From: CAYGDT01 sp964348745
Lineage (GTDB): Bacteria; Patescibacteriota; Gracilibacteria; Peribacterales; Peribacteraceae
Reading direction: 5' to 3'
Assembly (NCBI GenBank): GCA_964348745.1
Contig: CAYGDT010000015.1
Location: forward strand, 1 to 20,007
Length of the DNA stretch: 20,007 bases
Below are positions 15,601 through 20,007 of this stretch, one piece after another (the first letter of the stretch is position 1; each line of letters begins with the position of its first letter). The translations under genes and the position numbers were made by a program. The notes under the pieces are model-generated. The model saw nothing but the letters and a program-made list of their open reading frames with translations, was not told where the DNA came from and ran no database searches.

Positions 15601-16737
15601 AGTGCTTCCAGAAATGGTAACACCGTGACATGGACGTTTGATCTCGCTGCAGGCGCAAGCAAGACGTTGACCATGCGCGTGAATACCGACTCGAACATCA
15701 CCGGCCGTTACACCGTTCGCAATACCGCATGTGTCACAAGCGGACCTTGTGACGACGATACAACAGATGTTGTAGAGGAGGAGGAAGAGGAAAACGGAGA
15801 TATCAGTATCAGCGTTGACGATGACCCGGATCCGATCGATGTCTGCACTGATGACGTACTCGAGTACGAAATCCGTCTGACGAACTCCGGAAACAGCAAC
15901 GAGGACGTCGATGTCATCGCACTTCTCGACAGTGCGACGGACTTCCAGAGTGCCAGCGACAGTGGTAGAGAGCGCAGCAATGACCGCGTGGAATGGAACA
16001 ATATCAATGTCAATCGCAATAGCAGTCGCACCATTCGCCTGACTGTCCGCGTAAACACCACGATCCGCGACGGAGACACCGTGCGTCTGCAGGTGGCAGA
16101 AAGCGGCGGTGAAAGTGACACGGAGATCACGCGCGTTCGCAATAACTGCGACGATTACATTCCGCCGCCTCCTCCGCAGGGTACTCCTGATCTGACGATC
16201 GATAAATCCGCAGATGTCACGGAAGCACTTGCCGGAAGCATCGTATCCTACACGATCACCATCCGGAATACCGGCGGGACCGACATCGCAAGTGCGATGC
16301 TGACCGATGACTATCCCGAAACTCTCATCGCCATCAGCGATCCGGGTGGAGCAACGGACGCCGGTGGAAATCTGTCATGGAACCTCGGCACGCTGCGCGC
16401 AAACTCGACGACCATTGTCCGCTACCGCGCCCGCTTGAACGCAGGCGTCACGCACGGAACGCAGGTGCGTAATACCGCGACGGTCCGCGCAGGATCCATC
16501 GTTCGCAGCGACGACCACTTGATTGTCGTACCGACACCTCCGCAAACGGGTCTCGGCGGTTTCCTGAAGAGCTTTGGTAAGTCGCAAGACTCACTGACTG
16601 CCAGCGTCAATGGTGGACAAAACTCCGAAGATGCATCCGGCGAAACGGCAGGAAACCTCGCGCTGATTGTCTGGCTGACAACGATGTTCACCGGTCTTGG
16701 TTTGGGCGGACTGCTCGGCAGACGGTTCTTCTTCTAA
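6643..16737 (+). CDS. giant DUF11-repeat surface protein (about 3364 aa)
   Basis: Start: ATG 6643 is chosen over an in-frame TTG at 6631 from promoter spacing. Residues 1-45 are a basic KFRR stretch plus a hydrophobic signal peptide with possible cleavage near VIAA-VD. Then comes a lone C-terminal third of a DUF11 domain (cysteines 49 and 77), followed by about 25 DUF11/TIGR01451-type Ig-like domains of 115-137 residues. Domain end cysteines fall at nt 7252, 7621, 8002, 8380, 8740, 9121, 9493, 9895, 10264, 10639, 11008, 11398, 11767, 12136, 12505, 12895, 13264, 13633, 14011, 14386 and 14797. Domains to 14799 each carry two cysteine pairs. After that come a cysteine-poor domain, a prealbumin-like (SdrD_B/SpaA-type) domain at about 15154-15426, and three more DUF11-like domains with acidic and proline-rich linkers. 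The C-terminus has PPQTG (residues 3299-3303), a 35-residue linker, a membrane span (about 3339-3360) and GRRFFF. It is probably a membrane-anchored, disulfide-stapled surface fibre or adhesin. Its 3' end faces pth 7 bp away. Confidence 0.9.
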   Translation: MHVHSEKFRRILSGLTLSGLILTQFSTGVFPIPIAPISDDKVIAAVDPCPDISNTATITSSNHSTITTNTVTTVTNCPQPGITVSKTVDKTTLTGASGVQRINYGIVVNNVGQVTLTSIAVGDTIPAGTTYIDSASDSRCNQSGNAVVCTLSSLNVSQSTTFNLKFDINTDTVCNQTIYNTATVGTSQTSSVTTNSVSTTVSACPQPSMTATKVSDKTVIQQGQIVTFTINVRNTGGVDIINAIIHDPVPVGLVYNDAQSDSLCDLLGSTVQCGPFPLAKSANRDFKLAFTLNNNPPCGQTITNQGDVTASNAPTIWTTVASVQVQCLQPGITVSKTVDKTTLTGASGVQRINYGITANNVGQVTLTNIAVGDTIPAGTTYIDSASDSRCDQSGNAVVCTASSLNVSQSTTFNLKFDVDTNTVCNQTIFNTATVGTSQTSSVTTNSVSTTVSACPNPPILTIEKTGPATVTRGQQITYTLVAQNTGGSAAQNVAFVDYYPPALTFVSASNAGCTTKIASQGDPYIHCPIGTLNINQTATVTLTFTVQPSVACSSKFKNQGSAQGGGLLSGWSEVKSTVICPQAVTKVSKTGPATANAGDILTYSVAVMNWSDNIANLVEMRDTIPADLTFVSAGSSTECAQQGGDIVCTLATLAARDQKVFTLKFQTQASQSCQTVTNTAKAKAENAPETSMSATTLLNCPQPGITVAKTVDKTTLTGASGVQRINYGITANNVGQVTLTNIAVGDTIPVGTTYIDSASDSRCNQSGNAVVCTLSSLNVAQSTTFNLKFDINTDTVCNQTIYNTATVGTSQTSSVTTNSVSTTVSACPQPNINVTKTVNRSSAVPGDTLLYTIRVENTGNGAATGRRVTDQIPTGLTYNASASDTRCQVSSGIITCGPFDLLAGRDTSFVLVFTVNSSAPCNGTINNYASVILNNNALEDTSDWATTSITCPGPDLRITKTGQSQVTTGDQIVYTFTVNNQGLGVAPNVYVDDHFFNSFGVPLTVPLPFQYQSAAGATCTASSTKVACSLGDIQAGASKTFTITFLVPISNLYCGKVVKNTAYVDSGPVNGNGDASASHSVNVNCPKAVIKAKKVADKTVVSPNDFVTFTINVENTSTTDATGVSVSDTIPNHLQYIDASADTLCNQVGNNVVCGTFDLAAGAKRDINLVFKVLSTAPCTGTISNTGEVTASNADPTWTNNATVDVFCPNPSFTTQKLVDKIQVRPGESLSYDIIVRNTGNVVLQGVQITDAVPFFLTFNAAGSDTRCSLQGSSVRCTGGAIGIGQPDTFRLKFDVTATAQCNAELNNTAYVLITGQSGLDAYTNTVKTTVYCPQTTLTIEKQQNKSIAYKGEIVTYTLRVRNTGSEKASAVTVSDTVPFNLRYEDAQSDALCDLQSGTVTCSGFDLTAGQTRDFQLAFTVLDSAPCNGNIFNTAQTRAFNAPQVSSNQTSLKVECLAPHLTIVKDGPVSVDAGGNVTYSFTAINDGNGIARAVNVTDVFTTATGTPLGSLPFTFVGSSGASCSLGGNTISCALGNMQPNVPQSFTMTFSVPRTGLCKQTVYNDATVRDGDGISVDNDTHAVLVDCGNPDISAEKTVSRTVASPSDSLTYVISVNNTGAGDATGLTVSDTIATGLTFNAIGSDSRCSIAGNVLTCGPFNLNAGKSTTFTLAFTVNDSAPCNGRILNSAQVLLGGVTVDNTGVVYTDIVCPKPNLKLFKNVSATQVHPDGSVSYFLTAQNTGNGPAHNVTVTDPVPPYLTYNDALSDPLCNLINGIVSCGVFELAPGASRLIEMRFTVNTNAVCNATIHNTAEVTASNADTNWSNEIAVQIICPQTTLTIEKQQNKSIAYKGEIVTYTLRVRNTGSEKASAVTVSDTVPFNLRYEDAQSDALCDLQSGTVTCSGFDLTAGQTRDFQLAFTVLDSAPCNGNIFNTAQTRAFNAPQVSSNQTSLKVECLAPHLTIVKDGPVSVDAGGNVTYSFTAINDGNGIARAVNVTDVFTTATGTPLGSLPFTFVGSSGASCSLGGNTISCALGNMQPNVPQSFTMTFSVPRTGLCKQTVYNDATVRDGDGISVDNDTHAVLVDCGNPDISAEKTVSRTVASPSDSLTYVISVNNTGAGDATGLTVSDTIATGLTFNAIGSDSRCSIAGNVLTCGPFNLNAGKSTTFTLAFTVNDSAPCNGRILNSAQVLLGGVTVDNTGVVYTDIVCPKPNLKLFKNVSATQVHPDGSVSYFLTAQNTGNGPAHNVTVTDPVPPYLTYNDALSDPLCNLINGIVSCGVFELAPGASRLIEMRFTVNTNAVCNATIHNTAEVTASNADTNWSNEIAVRVDCLSTSMQATKTVDRVTLSGGSGLQQIIYGITVRNTGQTPLASVVINDTIPNGMQYIDTASDARCDQSGQSIICTTPSIPVGGQNTFTLAFNVDTNTQCGKTILNVAGAAAVGVTAGTNTVQTVISACQTPSFTATKTANKTTVTPGQQLSYDIAIRNTGQVSLSGTMVTDTVPTGLTFNATQSDSRCFLQGNQVKCGDTAIAAGQTDTYTLVFDVNTFAPCGGKISNQAYVVFLGSNNLDGNTNIVQTPVECPEPKADLKVKKTGPAQISRGTTITYQVMVTNVGPDAAQNITITDTVPSVLIQNTANTTPLTFNASDSDPLCHLNNTIVTCSGFDLASGTSRSFAIAFNVPANAFCAKPILNEVEVWSTTEDPITGNNDDEFISTVDCPTLTIEKTDNRTTVKAGETLTYTITVTNTSASDATNVEIIDTLPADVTFVSASDGGVLSNGKVTWTIDIDAGDSETLTVQATVKNSVEDGDVIHNEVCIQNGDCDDDETVVIIDTVTGCIDVKKETFNPNGTVLTPVTQFTFRLDGGSQTVVNDSSGNARFNNVTVGTHTVSETIPSGWTQINVTPVSGQVSVPAGSGCTTVTFKNQQNGGGTPQFTIEKTDNETEVSPGDSLNYLITVRNISTTNATNVTVTDSVPSRTTFVSASDSASRNGNTVTWTFDLAAGASKTLTMRVNTDSNITGRYTVRNTACVTSGPCDDDTTDVVEEEEEENGDISISVDDDPDPIDVCTDDVLEYEIRLTNSGNSNEDVDVIALLDSATDFQSASDSGRERSNDRVEWNNINVNRNSSRTIRLTVRVNTTIRDGDTVRLQVAESGGESDTEITRVRNNCDDYIPPPPPQGTPDLTIDKSADVTEALAGSIVSYTITIRNTGGTDIASAMLTDDYPETLIAISDPGGATDAGGNLSWNLGTLRANSTTIVRYRARLNAGVTHGTQVRNTATVRAGSIVRSDDHLIVVPTPPQTGLGGFLKSFGKSQDSLTASVNGGQNSEDASGETAGNLALIVWLTTMFTGLGLGGLLGRRFFF
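6778..6873 (+). other. isolated C-terminal third of a DUF11 domain at the mature N-terminus
   Basis: Encodes DPCPDISNTATITS... to VTNC (two cysteines 28 residues apart). It aligns with the closing third of the domains that follow, for example TVCNQTIYNTATVGTS... to VSAC (cysteines 30 apart). The first two thirds of this domain are absent; the signal peptide takes their place. Confidence 0.75.
6874..7254 (+). repeat. 381-bp DUF11 domain repeat, copy 1
   Basis: A 127-codon domain starting PQPGITVSKTVDKTTLTGAS. It is nearly identical to 7624-8004 and 8743-9123; differences are a handful of codons. A diverged relative (TVDRVTLSGGSG) lies at 13636-14013. Confidence 0.85.
7624..8004 (+). repeat. 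381-bp DUF11 domain repeat, copy 2
   Basis: Same length as copies 1 and 3. It differs from copy 1 in a few residues (for example ITANN for IVVNN, and DVDTNTVC for DINTDTVC). Confidence 0.85.
8743..9123 (+). repeat. 381-bp DUF11 domain repeat, copy 3
   Basis: Shares ITANN with copy 2 and DINTDTVC with copy 1. This mosaic pattern suggests recombination or gene conversion among the three copies. Confidence 0.85.
10638..12127 (+). repeat. 1490-bp direct repeat, copy A (four DUF11 domains)
   Basis: From CTGCCCCCAAACC to GCGGTGC. The same sequence recurs 1497 bp downstream at 12135-13624 with no difference in any stretch compared. The unit keeps frame (1497 = 3 x 499) and encodes four domains. 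Confidence 0.93.
12135..13624 (+). repeat. 1490-bp direct repeat, copy B (four DUF11 domains)
   Basis: Copy of 10638-12127, separated from it by 7 bp (AAATCAT). Its downstream junction changes from GCGGTGCAAATC to GCGGTGCGGGTT, which defines the end of identity. Confidence 0.93.
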
Positions 16738-16744
16738 GGAAGCT

Positions 16745-17287
16745 CTATCCCAAAACATGCTCCTTCACCATCTGCGGGAGGCTTCGCAATGACTCTGTGA
16801 TGATACGCAACTCTTCGTTGCCAAACGCACTCAGGACCCAGTTGCTTAGGTCTTCCTGCAAAGGTTGCGGTCCAATACCTATACGAATACGCGGAAATTC
16901 TTCACCGTAGATATCGACGATGGATTTCAGTCCGTTATGCGTTCCCGGGCCTCCTCTCTGTCGAAAACGCAATTGCCCAGCCGGTATATCAATGTCATCG
17001 GAAAGCACGAGGACTTGAGTAGCAGGATCGATTTTGTAAAATTCGACAACCTTACGCACTGCATCGCCAGAGAGGTTCATGTATGTCTTTGGTTTTAAAA
17101 GAAGCACCGGAGCAACACCGATACGCGCTTCGCAAACAAACGAAAGGAACTTCGGCTTGTCCGTCCACGCACCATCCCCAAAGTTATCGCAAAGCACATC
17201 AACCGCAAGGTAGCCCGCGTTATGACGCGTCGACGCATACTGCGCACCGGGATTTCCTAGGCCAAAGATTGCAAGTACTGGTTTCAT
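16745..17287 (-). CDS. pth: peptidyl-tRNA hydrolase
   Basis: A 180-residue protein that cleaves the ester bond of peptidyl-tRNA released from stalled ribosomes, recycling tRNA in the cytoplasm. The Pth family signature is clear: FGLGNPG at 8-14, and R21-H22-N23 with the catalytic histidine. PKTYMNLSG carries Asn71, SDDID carries the catalytic-type Asp97, and RGGPGTHNGLKSI carries Asn118. Length is slightly below the usual 185-195. The frame is open upstream to 17401, but that extension only translates a DNA heptamer array, so the ATG at 17287 in front of KPVLAIFGLGNPG is the start. TACACT (17294-17299) lies 6 nt upstream as a possible -10 for a leaderless transcript. The 3' end converges on the giant gene with 7 bp between stops. 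Confidence 0.95.
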   Translation of the reverse strand: MKPVLAIFGLGNPGAQYASTRHNAGYLAVDVLCDNFGDGAWTDKPKFLSFVCEARIGVAPVLLLKPKTYMNLSGDAVRKVVEFYKIDPATQVLVLSDDIDIPAGQLRFRQRGGPGTHNGLKSIVDIYGEEFPRIRIGIGPQPLQEDLSNWVLSAFGNEELRIITESLRSLPQMVKEHVLG

Positions 17288-17293
17288 GAAATC

Positions 17294-17299
17294 AGTGTA
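17294..17299 (-). promoter_or_regulatory. possible -10 of pth (leaderless type)
   Basis: TACACT on the minus strand, 6 nt before the ATG at 17287. Any -35 would fall inside the heptamer array, where no good match is seen. Confidence 0.35.
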
Positions 17300-17304
17300 G
17301 CAGG

Positions 17305-17374
17305 GATCGGTGATTGGTGATTGGTGATTGGTGATCAGTGATTGGTGATCAGTGATCGGTGATTGGTGATCGGT
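17305..17374. repeat. tandem heptamer array, 10 copies of GAT(T/C)(G/A)GT
   Basis: Ten consecutive 7-bp units can be read without a break: six GATTGGT-type or GATCGGT-type variants mixed with GATCAGT. The array sits directly upstream of pth, between it and the PH-domain gene, and would hold or displace the pth promoter. On the minus strand it is open in frame with pth because three heptamers equal seven codons. Confidence 0.9.
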
Positions 17375-17397
17375 TAGCGGGACAAACTCACAACGAA

Positions 17398-18021
17398 TCA
17401 CTCTTCGTCATCCTCTGCATCATCTGCATCTTTTGCATCTTCTTCCTCAAACTGTTCCAGATTCACCTCCCGTGCAATGATCTGCGAGAGGATTTCCTGT
17501 ACGTGCTTGGCATCCGTCAGATTTTTACTATGAAGATACCCTTCCATGCACTTGAGAATCAGAGACTCTACCGCGCGTGGATGCAATACAAACGCCAGAG
17601 AAATGGTACTCCCCGTCGAAATCTTCTCAACCGATATTGTTCCATACCGAAGTACCGTGCCAAGAACACCCTGAATCTCGTAGGAGACTCCCTGAATATC
17701 ACTATAGAGCACGCGTGAACTCTGGCGATGAAACCATCCAAACCATTCGACATCAATTATGCCCTTACTGGTGATGATCCATGCATCAAGGTAGTAATCG
17801 TAGAAATTGCGCAGCATCCAAACGAGCGACGCAACTCCGGCAAGCGCGGACGCGTACAACAAGACGGAGCGCCCCGCTATAACAACAAACATGCACGAAG
17901 CAAGAAAAGTAGCCACCGGCCAGATGAGAGAACGCACACCAAGGAGCCAATGTTTGTGCACGATACGCACGATTTCTTCATCATCGTCGATATGCCGTAG
18001 AAACAGACGAGCACCGTACAT
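17398..18021 (-). CDS. membrane protein with bacterial PH domain (YdbS-like)
   Basis: About 207 residues from the ATG at 18021; a GTG at 18054 would add 11. The order is: an N-terminal 'DDDEEIVRIVHKHW' segment, typical of bPH_2/YdbS-type proteins before the first span; two membrane spans (about 27-50 and 53-75); then a PH-like beta domain (about 78-165) starting YYLDAWIITSKGIIDVEW. The SRVLYSDIQGV motif corresponds to the usual 'i.l.dI..v' strand. The C-terminus is a strongly acidic tail (EEEDAKDADDAEDDEE). Family members are integral membrane proteins of poorly known function. ATG 18021 is preferred because TATTAT (18028-18033) lies 6 nt upstream. It is divergent from lepB and precedes pth on the same strand, with the heptamer array between them. 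Confidence 0.8.
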   Translation of the reverse strand: MYGARLFLRHIDDDEEIVRIVHKHWLLGVRSLIWPVATFLASCMFVVIAGRSVLLYASALAGVASLVWMLRNFYDYYLDAWIITSKGIIDVEWFGWFHRQSSRVLYSDIQGVSYEIQGVLGTVLRYGTISVEKISTGSTISLAFVLHPRAVESLILKCMEGYLHSKNLTDAKHVQEILSQIIAREVNLEQFEEEDAKDADDAEDDEE

Positions 18022-18027
18022 GACGAC

Positions 18028-18033
18028 ATAATA
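18028..18033 (-). promoter_or_regulatory. -10 element of the PH-domain gene (leaderless type)
   Basis: TATTAT on the minus strand, 6 nt before the ATG at 18021. It is the main reason for choosing this start over the GTG at 18054. Confidence 0.4.
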
Positions 18034-18070
18034 CTGGATGTATCGAATGCTCACTATGGCAATTGTTGCC

Positions 18071-18099
18071 TAGACCAGGAGTCGAATATTCCCTATACT
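18071..18099 (+). promoter_or_regulatory. promoter of lepB, predicted leaderless
   Basis: -35 TAGACC (18071-18076), 17-bp spacer, -10 TATACT (18094-18099), 7 nt before the ATG at 18107. Transcription would start at or next to the start codon. Confidence 0.55.
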
Positions 18100-18106
18100 C
18101 CCATGG

Positions 18107-18733
18107 ATGCTAAACATGCAACGCCATGGGTTATGGTTTCACCTCCTTGATGTACTTCTGAATATCATCATTATCGTGGGTGTTGTTGCAACCATACGGA
18201 CGTTTCTTGTCTCCCCTTTTCAGGTAGAGGGCAATTCCATGGTATCGACGCTGGAGCATAAGGAATACATCATCATCAATAAACTTGCGTACTACACCGG
18301 CGACCCGCAGCGCGGTGACGTTGTCGTTTTCCGGCCGCCGAGCGCTCCGAGCACGCCCTACGTCAAACGTGTCATCGGCATGCCGGGCGATACCGTCGTG
18401 ATTGAAAATGGGCTTGTGTTTGTAAAACCCACAGACGCAAATCAACTCAGTGAGCTGAGCGAGCCATACTTAAACAACCAGAATGCCGGACGCACGTTCC
18501 AGGCACCTCCGAGTTCAGGCAATGCCACGCCGGAAACCTTTATTGTACCGGAAGGGCACTACTTCCTTCTTGGTGACAATCGACAAGGCAGTTTAGATTC
18601 GCGCAGCTTTCGCGACGAAGACGGCAACCCCGTCCCCTACGTAGAGCAGGATAAAATCCTCGGTCGGGTCTGGATTGTCGCTCTGCCGATTCATAAGGCA
18701 CATGCGCTGGAGGCTCCGGAGTATGGATTATAA
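18107..18733 (+). CDS. lepB: signal peptidase I
   Basis: A 208-residue membrane-bound serine protease that removes signal peptides from proteins exported by Sec. One N-terminal membrane anchor (about 11-34) is followed by the S26 family boxes: VEGNSMVSTL with nucleophile Ser44, RGDVVVF at 69-75, YVKRVIGMPGD with the general-base Lys87, and GDNRQGSLDSR from 157. All catalytic parts are present. An ATG at 18103 is out of frame; 18107 fits both the frame and the promoter, and M4 (18116) is an alternative. The gene is divergent from the PH-domain gene and is followed by secE and nusG. It would be the natural processing enzyme for the exported DUF11 proteins nearby, though it is a housekeeping gene. 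Confidence 0.95.
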   Translation: MLNMQRHGLWFHLLDVLLNIIIIVGVVATIRTFLVSPFQVEGNSMVSTLEHKEYIIINKLAYYTGDPQRGDVVVFRPPSAPSTPYVKRVIGMPGDTVVIENGLVFVKPTDANQLSELSEPYLNNQNAGRTFQAPPSSGNATPETFIVPEGHYFLLGDNRQGSLDSRSFRDEDGNPVPYVEQDKILGRVWIVALPIHKAHALEAPEYGL

Positions 18734-18776
18734 GGAGGATGCAGAGGATTTCCCTTGCGCCTGCTCAAAACCGGCG

Positions 18777-18782
18777 TATACT
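18777..18782 (+). promoter_or_regulatory. possible -10 upstream of secE
   Basis: TATACT matches the -10 of lepB, with a weak TTGCGC (18755-18760) 16 bp upstream. It would give secE-nusG a separate transcript with a leader of about 40 nt. That leader contains CCCTGGGAGGGGCTTTTT (18795-18812), which could form a small hairpin with a T-run and act as a weak terminator or attenuator after lepB. Confidence 0.35.
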
Positions 18783-18829
18783 GTATCCATCGTCCCTGGG
18801 AGGGGCTTTTTGATAAGAACCGTAACCCT

Positions 18830-19018
18830 ATGAAAATCGGACAATACATCACCGAAGCCATCGCGGAACTTCACCAAGTAAGGTGGCCGACACGTCATCA
18901 GGCGATTCGTCTGAGCGTTATTGTTATCGGCTTTACAGTGATCATGGCCAGCATCTTCGGCTTTATTGATTATGCGCTCTCTTCTCTGGTGAGATTCATG
19001 TTATCGCTCACCTACTAA
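18830..19018 (+). CDS. secE: preprotein translocase subunit SecE
   Basis: A 62-residue single-pass subunit of the SecYEG channel. The N-terminal amphipathic helix carries the SecE signature (AELHQVRWPTRHQAIR), followed by one membrane span (about 27-48) and a short tail. Length fits the short SecE form. An open frame extends upstream to a TTG at 18755, but the extension has no SecE features, so the ATG at 18830 is the start. The stop at 19018 is followed after one nucleotide by the start of nusG, the classic secE-nusG pair, which implies coupled translation. Confidence 0.92.
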   Translation: MKIGQYITEAIAELHQVRWPTRHQAIRLSVIVIGFTVIMASIFGFIDYALSSLVRFMLSLTY

Positions 19019-19019
19019 T

Positions 19020-19565
19020 ATGGGAAAACAAGATCCTTCCGCGGGCAGAAATTGGTACGTGGTACACACGTACTCCGGTTATGAAGATGCAGTGGCAGAA
19101 GCCCTTCGGCAGCGTATCGAAAGTTTCGGTATGGGAGATTACATCTTCGAAGTGCAGGTTCCGAAGGAAAAACAGCTGACCTTCCGCAAGGGAGAACCGC
19201 AGGAGGAAGAGAAGAAACTCTTTCCCGGGTACGTCCTCATCGACATGATCGTGACCGATGAATCGTGGTATCTGGTGCGTAACACACCGAACGTCACGGG
19301 CTTCGTCGGATCGGGAAACATCCCTGTTCCGGTAACTCCGGAAGAATTCGGCGTCATCGAACGTCGTGTCGGTGAGCAGGAAGCGAAGTTTAAAAGCGAC
19401 TTCCAAGTGGGCGATCTCGTGGTCATCGTGGATGGTCCGTTTAAAAACTACGAAGGCTCGGTCGATTCTGTCGACATCAACAAAGGAAAGATTTCAGTCA
19501 ACGTGCTGATCTTCGACCGTGAAACACCCGTGGAACTGGATTTCACGCAGGCGAAGAAGAAGTAG
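19020..19565 (+). CDS. nusG: transcription termination/antitermination factor NusG
   Basis: A 181-residue RNA-polymerase-associated elongation factor. The NGN domain spans about 10-120, with NWYVVHTYSGYE at the start, the KLFPGYVLIDM core at 67-77, and VRNTPNVTGFVG at 86-97. The KOW domain spans about 127-175, with FQVGDLVVIVDGPFKNYEG, ending in a basic KKK tail. Length is typical of bacterial NusG. It starts one nucleotide after the secE stop, without a Shine-Dalgarno. In most bacteria rplK follows nusG; here the next visible gene is on the opposite strand, so the ribosomal protein operon does not continue directly. Confidence 0.96.
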   Translation: MGKQDPSAGRNWYVVHTYSGYEDAVAEALRQRIESFGMGDYIFEVQVPKEKQLTFRKGEPQEEEKKLFPGYVLIDMIVTDESWYLVRNTPNVTGFVGSGNIPVPVTPEEFGVIERRVGEQEAKFKSDFQVGDLVVIVDGPFKNYEGSVDSVDINKGKISVNVLIFDRETPVELDFTQAKKK

Positions 19566-19700
19566 GATTTTCTTCTTTGAGCATACGCACGAGTTCACCG
19601 TTATACTTCATAAGACTTGGATGGTCGAAAGAATTTGAAATCAGGAAATTTTCCGTTCTGGTTATTTCCAATTTTACAAATCCACGGACAGCTATCCAGC
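19566..19700. other. intergenic stretch after nusG
   Basis: An AT-richer gap between the convergent nusG and the small hypothetical gene. An imperfect AAGAAGAA/TTCTTCTT inverted repeat overlaps the nusG stop (about 19553-19581) and might fold in the transcript. Nothing else is recognisable. Confidence 0.35.
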
Positions 19701-19934
19701 CTATTCTGAGGAATCATTGGATGACTTTGATCTTATTGATCGATTATAGAGTGCACTTCCAACAGCATAACCTAGTGCTCCTGCAAGAGCATCTCGTAGA
19801 TGGATTTGCATTGCATCAACAGTACCAGGCTCTCTCCAGTCTACAAGTTCAGCCAGTCCTACCCCAGCCAATATCCCTATGCCAGCATGTGCAAGTGGTT
19901 TTAATGCCTGCCAATTTCTTCTTGTGGCTTCCAT
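19701..19934 (-). CDS. hypothetical small glycine/alanine-rich membrane protein
   Basis: Unrecognised protein of about 77 residues. Two short hydrophobic Gly/Ala-rich segments (around HAGIGILAGVGLAELV and DALAGALGYAVGSALY) resemble glycine-zipper helices and are joined by a charged loop; the C-terminus is polar and serine-rich. An ATG at 19952 would add six residues. I prefer the ATG at 19934 because TACACT (19943-19948) lies 8 nt upstream, the leaderless arrangement seen at other genes here. It converges on nusG. A longer plus-strand frame across the same place has no protein-like character. Confidence 0.55.
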   Translation of the reverse strand: MEATRRNWQALKPLAHAGIGILAGVGLAELVDWREPGTVDAMQIHLRDALAGALGYAVGSALYNRSIRSKSSNDSSE

Positions 19935-20007
19935 GTTAAGGAAGTGTAGCATTGTTCATAAGCTGGTATCCAGAAAAAGCTATGTTCCATAGCCTGCAAT
20001 TATATAT

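Noticed and set aside
16738..16744. Bidirectional terminator between the giant gene and pth
   Set aside because: Only 7 bp separate the stops and no hairpin with a T-tract is visible on either strand.
17305..17374. CRISPR-like array
   Set aside because: The units are 7 bp and contiguous with no spacers, so this is a simple tandem repeat.
17288..17401. N-terminal extension of Pth by 38 residues
   Set aside because: The extension is the translated heptamer array plus filler. The conserved Pth start motif begins at the ATG at 17287.
19577..19939. 120-codon plus-strand frame after nusG
   Set aside because: It has no recognisable protein features. The opposite strand encodes a coherent Gly/Ala-rich protein with a plausible -10.

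Overview
The window looks like chromosomal DNA of a bacterium with a small genome, possibly of the Patescibacteria/CPR (Peribacteria- or Peregrinibacteria-like). This is inferred from architecture only. Signs are a short SecE, very short or absent mRNA leaders without Shine-Dalgarno sequences, TGA used as a normal stop, and a giant DUF11-repeat surface protein. No 16S or other taxonomic marker is present.

Layout. (1) 1-1187: an AT-rich, minus-strand cluster of three small unrecognised membrane proteins. (2) 1188-1835: no protein gene. It holds tRNA-Gln(UUG) with an encoded CCA, surrounded by tRNA-derived fragments and palindromes, and resembles a scarred integration hot spot. (3) 1836-2657: a predicted lipoprotein. 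(4) 2710-16737: three co-oriented exported DUF11-repeat proteins of 507, 758 and about 3364 residues, with recognisable promoters before the first and third. (5) 16745-18021, minus strand: peptidyl-tRNA hydrolase (pth), a 10-copy heptamer array upstream of it, and a membrane PH-domain protein. (6) 18107-19565, plus strand: lepB, secE and nusG. (7) 19566-20007: a small glycine-rich hypothetical protein on the minus strand.

How the genes may work together. The three repeat proteins carry export signals and chains of immunoglobulin-like DUF11 domains with a regular four-cysteine pattern, so they probably build a disulfide-stabilised extracellular structure. The giant one has a C-terminal membrane segment. 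The first two proteins both stop exactly 91 residues into their last domain and lack its final third. The mature giant protein begins with precisely that final third. This suggests either intermolecular completion of a split domain (donor-strand-like head-to-tail assembly) or an old gene fission, and it is the main discovery candidate here. The giant gene also holds a 1490-bp direct duplication, apparently perfect, adding four domains, and three nearly identical copies of another domain, so it grows by recombination. The neighbouring lepB, secE and nusG supply export and transcription functions but are housekeeping genes, not necessarily linked to the surface proteins.
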